From assembly GCF_018614035.1 (NCBI RefSeq), contig NZ_JAGGPA010000048.1, positions 26,993 to 90,992 of the forward strand: DNA of 64,000 nucleotides, written 5' to 3'. A program made the position numbers and the translations under genes. The DNA comes from Streptomyces sp. ISL-96 (GTDB lineage: Bacteria > Actinomycetota > Actinomycetes > Streptomycetales > Streptomycetaceae). Of the stretch, positions 35,170 to 42,901 are shown one piece after another (within the stretch, counting starts at the first letter, position 1; each line of letters starts with the position of its first letter). Under the pieces are notes generated by a model. That model made no database searches. It saw only the letters and a program-made list of their open reading frames with translations, and was not told the DNA's origin.

Positions 35170-36027
35170 TCAGAGGCGGCAGGCGTGGATGGCCGTGGTG
35201 AGGATGGCGCGGGCGCCGAGCTCGTACAGGTCGTCCATGACGCGCTGGGACTCCTTGGCCGGGACCATCGAGCGGACGGCGACCCAGCCCTCGTTGTGCA
35301 GCGGCGAGATGGTCGGCGACTCCAGGCCCGGGGTGAGGGCGACGGCCGCTTCGAGGTGCTCGGCGCGGCAGTCGTAGTCCATCATCACGTAGCTGCGGGC
35401 GACCAGGACGCCCTGGAGACGCCGCAGGAACTGCGCCACCTTCGGGTCGACGGCCTCCTCGGCGGAGACGCCCGTACGCCGGATGACGACCGCCTCGGAC
35501 TTCATGATCGGCTCGCCGATCACTTCGAGGCCCGCGTTGCGCAGGCTGGTGCCGGTCTCGACGACGTCGGCGATGACCTGCGCGACGCCCAGCTCGATGG
35601 CGGTCTCGACCGCGCCGTCCAGGTGGACGACGGCGGCGTCGATGCCCTCGTCGGCGAGGTGCTTGGCGACGATGCCCTCGTAGGAGGTGGCCACCGTCAT
35701 GCCGCCGAAGTCCTTGACACCGGTCGCGGTGCCGGGCTTGGTGGCGTAACGGAAGGTGGATCGGGCGAAGCCGAGCTGAAGGATCTCCTCGGCGTTCGCG
35801 CCGGAGTCGAGCAGCAGGTCACGCCCGGTGATGCCGATGTCGAGGCGGCCGGAGCTCACGTAGATCGCGATGTCGCGGGGCCGCAGGTAGAAGAACTCGA
35901 CCTCGTTCTCGGGGTCGACGAGGCGGAGCTCTTTCGACTCCTTGCGCTGCTGGTAACCGGCCTCATGGAGCATCTCCGACGCAGGTCCGGAGAGGGAGCC
36001 CTTGTTCGGGATGGCGATGCGCAGCAT
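35170..36027 (-). CDS. hisG: ATP phosphoribosyltransferase HisG (long form)
   Basis: The 285-residue protein begins MLRIAIPNKGSLSGPASEML and keeps SSGRLDIGITGRDLL and the phosphate-binding DVVETGTSLRNAGLEVI loop. The extra C-terminal ACT-like domain (ATVALTPGLESPTISPLHN-type region, about 210-285) marks the long, histidine-feedback-inhibited class. It catalyses the first step of histidine synthesis, ATP + PRPP to phosphoribosyl-ATP. It follows hisE by 63 bp, giving the first two histidine enzymes together at the end of the rib operon. Confidence 0.97.
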   Translation of the reverse strand: MLRIAIPNKGSLSGPASEMLHEAGYQQRKESKELRLVDPENEVEFFYLRPRDIAIYVSSGRLDIGITGRDLLLDSGANAEEILQLGFARSTFRYATKPGTATGVKDFGGMTVATSYEGIVAKHLADEGIDAAVVHLDGAVETAIELGVAQVIADVVETGTSLRNAGLEVIGEPIMKSEAVVIRRTGVSAEEAVDPKVAQFLRRLQGVLVARSYVMMDYDCRAEHLEAAVALTPGLESPTISPLHNEGWVAVRSMVPAKESQRVMDDLYELGARAILTTAIHACRL

Positions 36028-36090
36028 GAGGTCTGGTTCCTTCTGTGCGGTGAGAGTAATCGTACGTAAACGAGAAGAAAGGGGTGCAGC

Positions 36091-36363
36091 TCAGAGGTGG
36101 GCGTAGACGTCGTCGAGCGAGATCCCGCGGGCGACCATCATCACCTGGACGTGGTACAGCAGCTGCGAGATCTCCTCGGCGGCGGCTTCCTTGCCCTCGT
36201 ACTCGGCGGCCATCCAGACCTCGGCGGCCTCCTCGACGATCTTCTTGCCGATCGTGTGCACACCCTTGTCCACCAGCTCGGCGGTGCGGGAGGTGGAGGG
36301 GTCGCCGTTGGCGGCCTTGAGCTGGAGCTCCGCGAAGAGCTCTTCGAAGGTTTTGTTGGCCAT
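36091..36363 (-). CDS. hisE: Phosphoribosyl-ATP pyrophosphatase HisE
   Basis: A 90-residue protein starting MANKTFEELFAELQ with the MazG-like metal site KKIVEEAAEVWMAAEYEGK and EEISQLLYHVQVMMV. It hydrolyses phosphoribosyl-ATP to phosphoribosyl-AMP, the second histidine-pathway step. It is a stand-alone HisE, not fused to HisI, as is usual in actinobacteria. The start at 36363 is preferred although the frame remains open far upstream through ribH in another frame. It lies 35 bp after ribH and 63 bp before hisG. Confidence 0.97.
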   Translation of the reverse strand: MANKTFEELFAELQLKAANGDPSTSRTAELVDKGVHTIGKKIVEEAAEVWMAAEYEGKEAAAEEISQLLYHVQVMMVARGISLDDVYAHL

Positions 36364-36398
36364 GATGGTCCTAAGAGTACGGGGTTGCCCGCTGCCAC

Positions 36399-36884
36399 TC
36401 AGCGCCAGGGTTCGGCGACCGTGCGCAGCGTGGTAGCGGTGGCGACGGCGGCGGTGACCGCCTCGTGGCCCTTGTCCTCGTTCGAGCCTTCGATTCCCGC
36501 CCGGTCCAGGGCCTGCTCCTCGGTGTCGCAGGTCAGGACGCCGAAGCCGATGGGGACGCCGGTGTCGACGGAGACCTGGGCCAGGCCGTTGGTGACGCCC
36601 TGGCACACGTACTCGAAGTGGGGGGTTCCGCCGCGGATGACGACGCCCAGGGCGACGATCGCGTCGTAGCCGCGGCCCGCGAGGACCTTGGCGACGACGG
36701 GGAGCTCGAAGCTGCCGGGGACCCGCAGGACGGTCGGCTCGTCGATGCCCAGCTCGTGGAGGGCGCGCAGCGCGCCGTTGACGAGGCCGTCCATGACCTT
36801 CTCGTGCCACTGGGCCGCGATCACCGCCACCCGGAGGTCGCCGCAGTTCTTCACGCTCAGTTCGGGTGCGCCCTTGCCGCTCAC
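36399..36884 (-). CDS. ribH: 6,7-dimethyl-8-ribityllumazine synthase RibH
   Basis: The 161-residue protein has the lumazine-synthase signatures RVPGSFELPVVAKVLA (residues 55-70), ALGVVIRGGTPHFEYVC with the catalytic His, and GVLTCDTEEQALDRAG. It condenses the pyrimidine product of RibD with the four-carbon product of the RibB domain of RibBA to form lumazine, usually in a 60-mer or pentamer shell. GTG start at 36884. It sits directly after ribBA in the FMN-riboswitch operon. Confidence 0.98.
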   Translation of the reverse strand: MSGKGAPELSVKNCGDLRVAVIAAQWHEKVMDGLVNGALRALHELGIDEPTVLRVPGSFELPVVAKVLAGRGYDAIVALGVVIRGGTPHFEYVCQGVTNGLAQVSVDTGVPIGFGVLTCDTEEQALDRAGIEGSNEDKGHEAVTAAVATATTLRTVAEPWR

Positions 36885-36914
36885 GCGTTCTCTCCTTCGA
36901 GGTTTGTTACGGAG

Positions 36915-38204
36915 TTACTGGTTGCCGCAGGTGGAGGCTGAGGTGCCGTCCAGCCACGGAAGGTCGTGCCCCATCCGGTCCCGCTTGGTCCGCAGGTACC
37001 GGAGGTTGTGCTCGCCCGCCTTGACGGGCATGGGCTCGCGTCCGATGACGGTCAGGCCGTGCCGTACGAGCGCGGCCGTCTTCTCGGGGTTGTTCGTCAT
37101 CAGCCTGACGCTGTGTACGCCGAGGTCTTCGAGGATCTGCGCGCCGGCCGCGTAGTCGCGGGCGTCGGCGGGCAGGCCCAGCTCCAGGTTGGCGTCGAGG
37201 GTGTCGCGGCCGAGCTCCTGGAGTTCGTACGCCCGCAGCTTGGACAGCAGTCCGATGCCGCGCCCCTCGTGGCCGCGCAGATAGACGACGACGCCGCGGC
37301 CGGTCTCGGTGATGCGCTGCATGGACGCTTCCAGCTGCGGACCGCAGTCGCAGCGCTGCGAGTGGAAGATGTCGCCGGTCAGGCACTCGGAGTGCATCCG
37401 CACGAGGACGTCGTCGCCGTCGCCGATCTCGCCGTGCACGAGCGCGACGTGCTCGACGCCGTCGACGGTCGAGCGGTAGCCGTACGCCGTGAAGTCCCCG
37501 AAGGACGTGGGGAGCTGGACGGTGGCCTCGCGGCGGACCTTCGGGTCGGAGGTACGGCGGTAGGCGATCAGGTCCTCGATGGAGATGATCGTCAGGCCGT
37601 GCTTGCGGGCGAACGGGATCAGTTCGGGCAGCCGCAGCATGACGCCGTCCTCGCCGGCGATCTCGACGATCGCTCCGGCCGGGCGCAGGCCCGCGAGCCG
37701 GGCGAGGTCAACGGCGGCCTCGGTGTGGCCGTTGCGGACGAGTACGCCGCCGGGCTTGGCACGAAGCGGGAAGATGTGGCCGGGGCGTACGAAGTCGCTC
37801 GCGGTGGAGCGGCCGCTCGCCAGCAGGCGCAGCGTCGCGGCGCGGTCGGCGGCCGAGATGCCGGTGGTGACGCCGTGCTCGGCGGAGGCGTCGACGGAGA
37901 CGGTGAAGGCCGTACTCATCGACTCGGTGTTGTTCTCGACCATCTGGGGGAGTTCGAGCCGCTCCAGCTCGTCGCCCTCCATGGGTGCGCAGATCAGGCC
38001 GCGGCACTCGCTCATCATGAACGCGACGATCTCGGGCGTCGCCATCTCGGCGGCGATGACGAGGTCGCCCTCGTTCTCCCGGTTCTCGTCGTCGACGACG
38101 ACCACGGGGCGGCCGGCCGCGATGTCGCGGATGGCGAGTTCGACGGGGTCGAGGGCCAGGTCCTCGGCGTTGTCGGTGCTGTACCAGGTGGGCAGGGCGC
38201 TCAT
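36915..38204 (-). CDS. ribBA: Bifunctional 3,4-DHBP synthase / GTP cyclohydrolase II RibBA
   Basis: The 429-residue protein has an N-terminal RibB domain with the acidic DDENRENEGDLV metal loop (about residues 38-49) and STASDFVRPGHIFPL. A C-terminal RibA domain carries the zinc ligands in ECLTGDIFHSQRCDCG, followed by RGHEGRGIGL. It supplies both precursors of riboflavin from ribulose-5-phosphate and GTP. GGAAGGAG precedes ATG 38204; the frame continues upstream but lacks coding character there. It overlaps ribM by 4 bp (ATGA). Confidence 0.98.
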   Translation of the reverse strand: MSALPTWYSTDNAEDLALDPVELAIRDIAAGRPVVVVDDENRENEGDLVIAAEMATPEIVAFMMSECRGLICAPMEGDELERLELPQMVENNTESMSTAFTVSVDASAEHGVTTGISAADRAATLRLLASGRSTASDFVRPGHIFPLRAKPGGVLVRNGHTEAAVDLARLAGLRPAGAIVEIAGEDGVMLRLPELIPFARKHGLTIISIEDLIAYRRTSDPKVRREATVQLPTSFGDFTAYGYRSTVDGVEHVALVHGEIGDGDDVLVRMHSECLTGDIFHSQRCDCGPQLEASMQRITETGRGVVVYLRGHEGRGIGLLSKLRAYELQELGRDTLDANLELGLPADARDYAAGAQILEDLGVHSVRLMTNNPEKTAALVRHGLTVIGREPMPVKAGEHNLRYLRTKRDRMGHDLPWLDGTSASTCGNQ

Positions 38205-38854
38205 GCTGCTGCTCCTTCCATGGCGGGCTTCACGCTCGTGCGCGAACGCTGCCACCAGTCGTAGGCACCCCAGAGGACGAGGGCGAAGTAGACGACGTAC
38301 ACAAGACCGGAGAAGGCCAGGCCGCTGCTGAAGGCGAGGGGTACGCCCACCAGGTCGACCAGCAGCCAGGCGAACCAGAACTCGACCAGGCCGCGCGCCT
38401 GGGCGACCATCGCGACGAGCGTGCCGACGAAGATGTACGCGTCGGCCCAGGGGCTCCAGGACAGCGACGGGTACAGGGTGAAGAGGCCGCCGACGGCCAG
38501 CGTGCCGACGACCGCTCCGGCCGCGAGCAGTCCGCGCTCGCGCCAGGTGGCGAAGCGGACGGCGACCGAGCCGTCCTGGGCCTGCTGCTTGCCGAGCTGC
38601 CACTGCCGCCAGCCCCACAGGGCGACGCCGATGACCAGCAGCTGCTTGCCGACACCGCCGCTGAGGTTCGCGGAGAGGTACGCGGCGACGAGGATGACGC
38701 CGGAGATCAACTGGGCGGGCCAGGTCCATATGGAGCGGCGCCAGCCGAGCGCGAGGGCGATCAGGCCGATGGTGTTGCCGATCATGTCGGACCACAGGAT
38801 GTGCTGGTCGAAGGCCGTGAAGGCCTCGGTGTTGAGCCAGGACACGGCGCTCAC
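38201..38854 (-). CDS. ribM: PnuC-family riboflavin transporter RibM
   Basis: A 217-residue membrane protein with about seven helices, the PnuC-type VGKQLLVIGVALWGWRQW (WxxW) motif and LVEFWFAWLLVDLVGVPLAF. Annotation pipelines call it nicotinamide riboside transporter PnuC. However, it lies inside the FMN-riboswitch rib operon, overlapping ribBA and ribE, exactly as the characterised riboflavin/roseoflavin facilitator RibM of Streptomyces davawensis does. Riboflavin uptake is therefore the better call; direct substrate evidence cannot be read from sequence. Confidence 0.87.
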   Translation of the reverse strand: MSAVSWLNTEAFTAFDQHILWSDMIGNTIGLIALALGWRRSIWTWPAQLISGVILVAAYLSANLSGGVGKQLLVIGVALWGWRQWQLGKQQAQDGSVAVRFATWRERGLLAAGAVVGTLAVGGLFTLYPSLSWSPWADAYIFVGTLVAMVAQARGLVEFWFAWLLVDLVGVPLAFSSGLAFSGLVYVVYFALVLWGAYDWWQRSRTSVKPAMEGAAA

Positions 38855-39459
38855 TTCACGGTCTCCTTGCTGTCCGCGCCCAGCAGCCGCTCGACGTACT
38901 TGGCGAGTACGTCCACTTCCAGGTTGACCTGGTCCCCCGCCTGCTTGATGCCGAGGGTGGTGAGGGCGAGAGTGGTGGGGATGAGGCTGATGGTGAAGTA
39001 GTCGTCCGCGGCCTCGACGACGGTGAGGCTCACGCCGTCGACGGTGATGGAGCCCTTCTCCACGACGTAACGAGCGAGGTCCGTGGGGAGCGAGACCTTG
39101 ACGATCTCCCAGTGCTCGGACGGCTCGCGGGCGATGATCGTGCCCGTGCCGTCCACGTGCCCCTGGACGAGGTGCCCGCCGAGGCGGCCGCCGAGCGCCA
39201 TGGGGCGTTCGAGGTTCACGCGGGAGCCGACGGTGAGGGCACCGAGGCTGGAGCGGGTGAGCGTTTCGGCCATCACGTCGGCGGTGAACTCACCGTCCCC
39301 GAAGTCCACGACGGTGAGGCAGACGCCGTTGACGGCGATCGAGTCGCCGTGCTTGGCGTCCTCGGTGACGAGGGGCCCGCGCAGTCGGAAACGGGAGGCG
39401 TCACCGAGGTTCTCGACGGCGGTGACCTCACCCAGCTCTTCGACGATTCCGGTGAACAC
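38851..39459 (-). CDS. ribE: Riboflavin synthase alpha chain RibE
   Basis: The 202-residue protein shows the two-fold repeated lumazine-binding layout. Repeat 1 begins MFTGIVEELGEV and has NGVCLTVVDF; repeat 2 has GHVDGTGTI and VDGVSLTVVEA. The enzyme dismutates two lumazine molecules to riboflavin and the RibH pyrimidine substrate. GTG start at 39459 immediately follows the ribD stop, and the stop overlaps the ribM start, so translation is coupled through the operon. Confidence 0.98.
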   Translation of the reverse strand: MFTGIVEELGEVTAVENLGDASRFRLRGPLVTEDAKHGDSIAVNGVCLTVVDFGDGEFTADVMAETLTRSSLGALTVGSRVNLERPMALGGRLGGHLVQGHVDGTGTIIAREPSEHWEIVKVSLPTDLARYVVEKGSITVDGVSLTVVEAADDYFTISLIPTTLALTTLGIKQAGDQVNLEVDVLAKYVERLLGADSKETVK

Positions 39460-40587
39460 TCAGTGCTCCTTCGATACGGGGGTGGCGGGGACAGCGGTGA
39501 TGCGCAGATCCGGGCCGATGCGGACGCTCTCGCTGATGTGGAGCCGCAACGCCTCGGTGATGGTGGTGATTCCGGCGTCGGAGAGGGCCGCGGGGCCCGC
39601 ACCGAGCAGTACGGGGGCGAGGTAGCCGGTGACCGCGTCCACCGCGCCGGCGGCGACGAAGGCGCCGGCGAGCGTCGGCCCGCCTTCCAGGAGTACGGAG
39701 CGGACGCCCCGGGCGTGCAGGGCGGCGAGCAGCGCGGGGATGTCGAGACCGGCGGCGGCGCGTGGCAGCCGTACGACTTCCGCGTCCGCTTCGGTCAGGT
39801 GCGCGGTGGCAGAGTTCTCGACGTTCTCGGCGACCGCGATCAGCGTGGGCGCGGCGTCGTCGAGGACGCGGGCGCCGGGCTTGACGGCGGTGGCGTTGGT
39901 GTCGACGACCACACGCAGGGGCTGGGTTACGCCGTTGATGCCGCGCACCGCGAGGTGCGGGTCGTCGGCGCGCATCGTGCCGGAGCCGACGATCACGGCG
40001 TCCGCCTCGGCGCGCAGCCGGTGCACGTCGGCGCGGGACTCGGCGGAGCTGATCCAGCGGCTGGTGGAGTCGGCCGCGGCGATACGGCCGTCGAGCGTCG
40101 CGGCGTACTTCCACCGGACGTACGGGCGGCCGAGGCGTACGGACGTCAGCCAGGCGATGTTGCCCGCCTCCGCCTCGTCCGCGAGCAGGCCCTGCCCGAC
40201 CTGGATTCCGGCCGCGCGCAGGGTGTCCGCGCCGCCGGTGGCCTGCGGGTTCGGGTCGCTCACGGCGTACACGACGCGGGTGATTCCGGCGGCGACGAGG
40301 GCCTGGGCGCAGGGGCCGGTGCGGCCGGTGTGGTTGCAGGGTTCGAGGGTGACGTACGCCGTACCGCCGCGCGCCCGCTCCCCCGCTTCCCGCAGGGCGT
40401 GCACCTCGGCGTGCGGGCCGCCCGCGCGCTGGTGGAATCCGGCGCCCGCGACCTGGCCGGCGGCGTCGAGAACGACGCACCCGACGACCGGGTTGGGGCT
40501 GGTGGAGCCGAGTCCGCGTGCGGCAAGCGCGATCGCGCGACGCATGGCGTTCGCGTCGGTCGTGGCTGCTTCGGCTGCGGTGGCCAC
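39460..40587 (-). CDS. ribD: Bifunctional deaminase/reductase RibD
   Basis: A 375-residue protein with an N-terminal cytidine-deaminase-like zinc site, GGPHAEVHAL (H59, E61) and LEPCNHTGRTGPC (C84, C93). The C-terminal NADPH-dependent reductase domain has VRWKYAATLDGRIAAADS and VLLEGGPTLAGAFV. It deaminates and reduces the pyrimidine intermediate of riboflavin synthesis. GGAGGACCCG precedes GTG 40587. First gene of the operon, 172 bp downstream of the FMN riboswitch aptamer. Confidence 0.98.
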   Translation of the reverse strand: MATAAEAATTDANAMRRAIALAARGLGSTSPNPVVGCVVLDAAGQVAGAGFHQRAGGPHAEVHALREAGERARGGTAYVTLEPCNHTGRTGPCAQALVAAGITRVVYAVSDPNPQATGGADTLRAAGIQVGQGLLADEAEAGNIAWLTSVRLGRPYVRWKYAATLDGRIAAADSTSRWISSAESRADVHRLRAEADAVIVGSGTMRADDPHLAVRGINGVTQPLRVVVDTNATAVKPGARVLDDAAPTLIAVAENVENSATAHLTEADAEVVRLPRAAAGLDIPALLAALHARGVRSVLLEGGPTLAGAFVAAGAVDAVTGYLAPVLLGAGPAALSDAGITTITEALRLHISESVRIGPDLRITAVPATPVSKEH

Positions 40588-40759
40588 CGGGTCCTCCTGC
40601 CTCTTCGGGCACGGACTCCGGGGCTGTCGATGACGACAGAGAGCGGGAAGAAAACGCCAACGGGTACGGGACGCCGTAGCCGGAACAGAGGGTTCGCCCT
40701 TGGGAGGACGAGCCGAACACTGCCGACAGCGGCGTACCCATGACCTGTGACGGCCCGCC

Positions 40760-40885
40760 GCGCACTGCCTCCCATCCGGACTTTCACCGTCGGTACAGGA
40801 ATTTCACCTGTTCAACCGGTCACTGGAGGTGACCGGGTCGCGGACTATAACCGCCGGTTCGGAATTACACCGACCCCGGAGTGCG
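40760..40885 (-). promoter_or_regulatory. FMN riboswitch (RFN element)
   Basis: Read on the minus strand, the element opens with GCGCACTCCGGGGTCGGTG and has AATTCCGAACCGGCGGT and the GTCCGCGACCC arm. It continues with a variable hairpin, GAAATTCCTGTACCGACGGT and GAAAGTCCGGATGGGAGG, and closes with AGTGCGC pairing with GCGCACT. All conserved RFN blocks are present. FMN binding should shut off the ribD-led operon; whether by transcription or translation cannot be told. Confidence 0.97.
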
Positions 40886-40966
40886 CTGCTGCTGGTACAC
40901 GGTCAGTGTGCCATGCCCGGCCGAGCGCCATGCACCCGATTTCCTGTGGGCCAGCTCACAGGAGAT

Positions 40967-41008
40967 TGGTCCATACCTATTGACGCGCTGGTCTAGTCCT
41001 CTTAAGTC
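40967..41008 (+). promoter_or_regulatory. Orphaned chitinase-type promoter with direct repeats
   Basis: TGGTCCATACCT (40967-40978) and TGGTCTAGTCCT (40989-41000) are 12-bp direct repeats starting 22 bp apart. They flank TTGACG (40980-40985), with TTAAGT/TAAGTC at 41002-41008 as the -10 region. This is the architecture of chitin-inducible, glucose-repressed Streptomyces chitinase promoters, and the repeats resemble DasR sites. No intact gene follows: the insertion element begins downstream and a chitin-binding remnant appears only at 42902. Confidence 0.8.
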
Positions 41009-41040
41009 TGCCCGCAACGCGAACCCAAGGCGATCGACAT

Positions 41041-41077
41041 CGGCCTGGGCTGCGGCCAGTCCCCGCTCGGAGACTCA
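41041..41077 (-). other. Hairpins after tnpB, candidate right-end/omega-RNA structure
   Basis: Just past the tnpB stop, on the minus strand, AGTCTCC-GAGC-GGGGACT forms a 7-bp stem with a 4-base loop (41060-41077, one G-T pair). A second GGCC...GGCC hairpin follows at about 41041-41058. IS605 right ends carry subterminal hairpins, and in characterised TnpB systems the omega RNA spans the tnpB 3' end and this right end. Confidence 0.4.
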
Positions 41078-41079
41078 AA

Positions 41080-42864
41080 CTACAGTTCCTGAACACTGAG
41101 TTTTAAGTGCGTCCTGTTGCCAGGACTCATGGTCAGTGGCGCGCCCCGAACGGTGTTGGGCGTGCTGGGTCTCCGCTTTCTCGTCCCGCTCGGCGACGGC
41201 CCTCTGGGGAGCCGGTCCGTGGCGGGTGGGTGGATTCCCTCACGCCCTGAGATCTCCGGTCGGGCCTGGGCGGTCCGATGCCCCGCAGTATCACTCTGGT
41301 GCTGCGGGGGCGGTGCCGTCCGTCGCCGGATCAGGTATCCCTGAGCGCGTCGCCCGACCGCGATGCTGGCGGCATCGTGGCGGGACGGCTTTCGGCGGGG
41401 CGTCCGTAAGGGCTTCTGCCAGTGCTGGGCGCCCCACTTGCTGGTGTAGGCCGGGTCGGCCGCGACGATCGTCATGCCCTGTTCGGCGGCCATCGACACC
41501 AGCCGGGCCTTAAGTTTCGCCGTAGGGAAGCGGGAAATCAGGCGGCGGAACCGCTTGTTGCGGCCGTGCTTCTCCCGGCTTTTGCCGTCGGTGAAATCGA
41601 GATCCTCGATACCAATCACTGCCGCCCCGCGGCGTTGAGCGAAGTGCAGCAGCCGGGTCAGAGCGTGGCGGATCTGCGCGTCGCGGTGCGCGGCATTGCC
41701 CGACAGGTCGTAGAAGAAGCGCTGCGGGTCACCGACCGGGTTGCCGTGGACGTCGAGGCACCAGGCGGCCAGGTGATCGTCATTCATGTCCACCCCCACC
41801 ATTCCCCGCGTCAAGGTTGCCTCCAGCGGGAGAGTAGGGGCGGACGCGCGCTGCCAGGACGCGGTCACATACCAGCGCCCTCTGTCCACGTCATGGTGGA
41901 TGCGGTAGGCGACCGCTCGATTCATGCTGATCCGGTCACGCCACTCCGCTCCCCGATGCGGGAAGGCCGCGGTGGCATCCAGGACGTAGCGACCGCGCGG
42001 GGCGTTAGCCAAGTGGCCCAGTGGGGCGGGGAGTTTGACCGCGATCTGTCCGGTGTCGGTGATCCGGATCGTCTCGTTGCCGAAGCGCCTGCCCGTCTCA
42101 CCGTCCGCTGCCAGGAACATCCGCGCCGCATCCCACCGCGCCCGCCACCCGGGAACGTCGAGCCGGGCCTGATCGAGGTGGTGGCGGGTGTTCGCCAAAC
42201 GCTTCCCACCACGTACGACGTGAACCCGGCCCGCGGCCCGGTCGGCCTCGACTGCCGCAAGGCGCGTCTTGAGCGCGTGCAGGCGGCGGGACTTGGCATG
42301 CCACTCGGCGCGCGAACCGTAACCGCGCGGGACACCTTCCCGCTTGTTCGACTTCGCCCCCAACGGCCTTGCCAACCGCGCCTCGATCGCCGCGATCCCC
42401 GCCCGCAGCGAAACAACGTGCGCACCCTGCCCACGCCTGGCCAGCGCCCACTGGTCATGGGTGGCCTTGGTGATGCTGCCCGCCCACCGCGACGACGACC
42501 GGCCGGTCAGTTCCCGCTTCCGCACCGCCCACGAGGACGCGTCGTGGCCCAGTCCCTGACGGACGCGGGCGGCGAGATCACCCGAGGCCAGCGAACCGAG
42601 GAACGCCCCGACCTCACCCAGCACCGCCGCATCCGCATCCGACACACGCAGTCGGTCCCGGACCGCCACACCCGAAGGGCCCCGCACCACGAACGAAGCC
42701 GCCAACTCCCGCAACCCACTCACCCCCCTCCGGCCGCCGCACGTTGCCACCACAACCAACGAGCGGCCCGCCACAAGGTCACCCATTCGCCCCAGGAACT
42801 CCCGTTCCCCCCTACCGGCCGGACACACCCCGTCGCCCAACGCCGCTGCAGGCCGGATGAGCAC
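41080..42864 (-). CDS. tnpB: TnpB-like RuvC nuclease without zinc finger
   Basis: A protein of about 594 residues. The RuvC-like triad is intact: D359 in GMVGVDMNDDH, E420 in GIEDLDFTD and D497 in SRHDAASIAVGRRAQG. Where canonical TnpB carries a CxxC...CxxC zinc finger between RuvC-II and -III, this protein reads ADPAYTSKWGAQHWQKPLR with no cysteines. I recall many Streptomyces IS605-type proteins of this longer, zinc-less kind. Canonical TnpB (about 400 residues) is an omega-RNA-guided DNA nuclease; whether this branch is active is not known. The start is uncertain: GTG 42864 follows AGGTGG closely, and later starts are possible. Confidence 0.85.
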   Translation of the reverse strand: MLIRPAAALGDGVCPAGRGEREFLGRMGDLVAGRSLVVVATCGGRRGVSGLRELAASFVVRGPSGVAVRDRLRVSDADAAVLGEVGAFLGSLASGDLAARVRQGLGHDASSWAVRKRELTGRSSSRWAGSITKATHDQWALARRGQGAHVVSLRAGIAAIEARLARPLGAKSNKREGVPRGYGSRAEWHAKSRRLHALKTRLAAVEADRAAGRVHVVRGGKRLANTRHHLDQARLDVPGWRARWDAARMFLAADGETGRRFGNETIRITDTGQIAVKLPAPLGHLANAPRGRYVLDATAAFPHRGAEWRDRISMNRAVAYRIHHDVDRGRWYVTASWQRASAPTLPLEATLTRGMVGVDMNDDHLAAWCLDVHGNPVGDPQRFFYDLSGNAAHRDAQIRHALTRLLHFAQRRGAAVIGIEDLDFTDGKSREKHGRNKRFRRLISRFPTAKLKARLVSMAAEQGMTIVAADPAYTSKWGAQHWQKPLRTPRRKPSRHDAASIAVGRRAQGYLIRRRTAPPPQHQSDTAGHRTAQARPEISGREGIHPPATDRLPRGPSPSGTRKRRPSTPNTVRGAPLTMSPGNRTHLKLSVQEL

Positions 42865-42901
42865 CCACCTGGATCACACTCACGACCAATCACGCGTGGT
42901 A

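Larger units (their letters stand above)
41010..42901 (-). mobile_element. TnpB-only IS200/IS605-family (IS1341-type) insertion in a chitinase-type gene
   Basis: The roughly 1.9-kb segment separates a chitinase promoter (ending 41008) from a chitin-binding C-terminus (from 42902) and carries a single gene, a TnpB homologue. No TnpA tyrosine transposase is present, so the element would depend on one elsewhere. The limits given are those of the flanking chitinase sequences, not mapped ends: the 3' end lies between 41010 and 41079, the 5' end at or just before 42901. IS605 elements make no target duplication, and none is seen. Confidence 0.75.

Noticed and set aside
41080..42864. CRISPR-associated Cas12-type effector
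   Set aside because: No repeat-spacer array and no cas1/cas2 in the window; size and RuvC layout fit TnpB.
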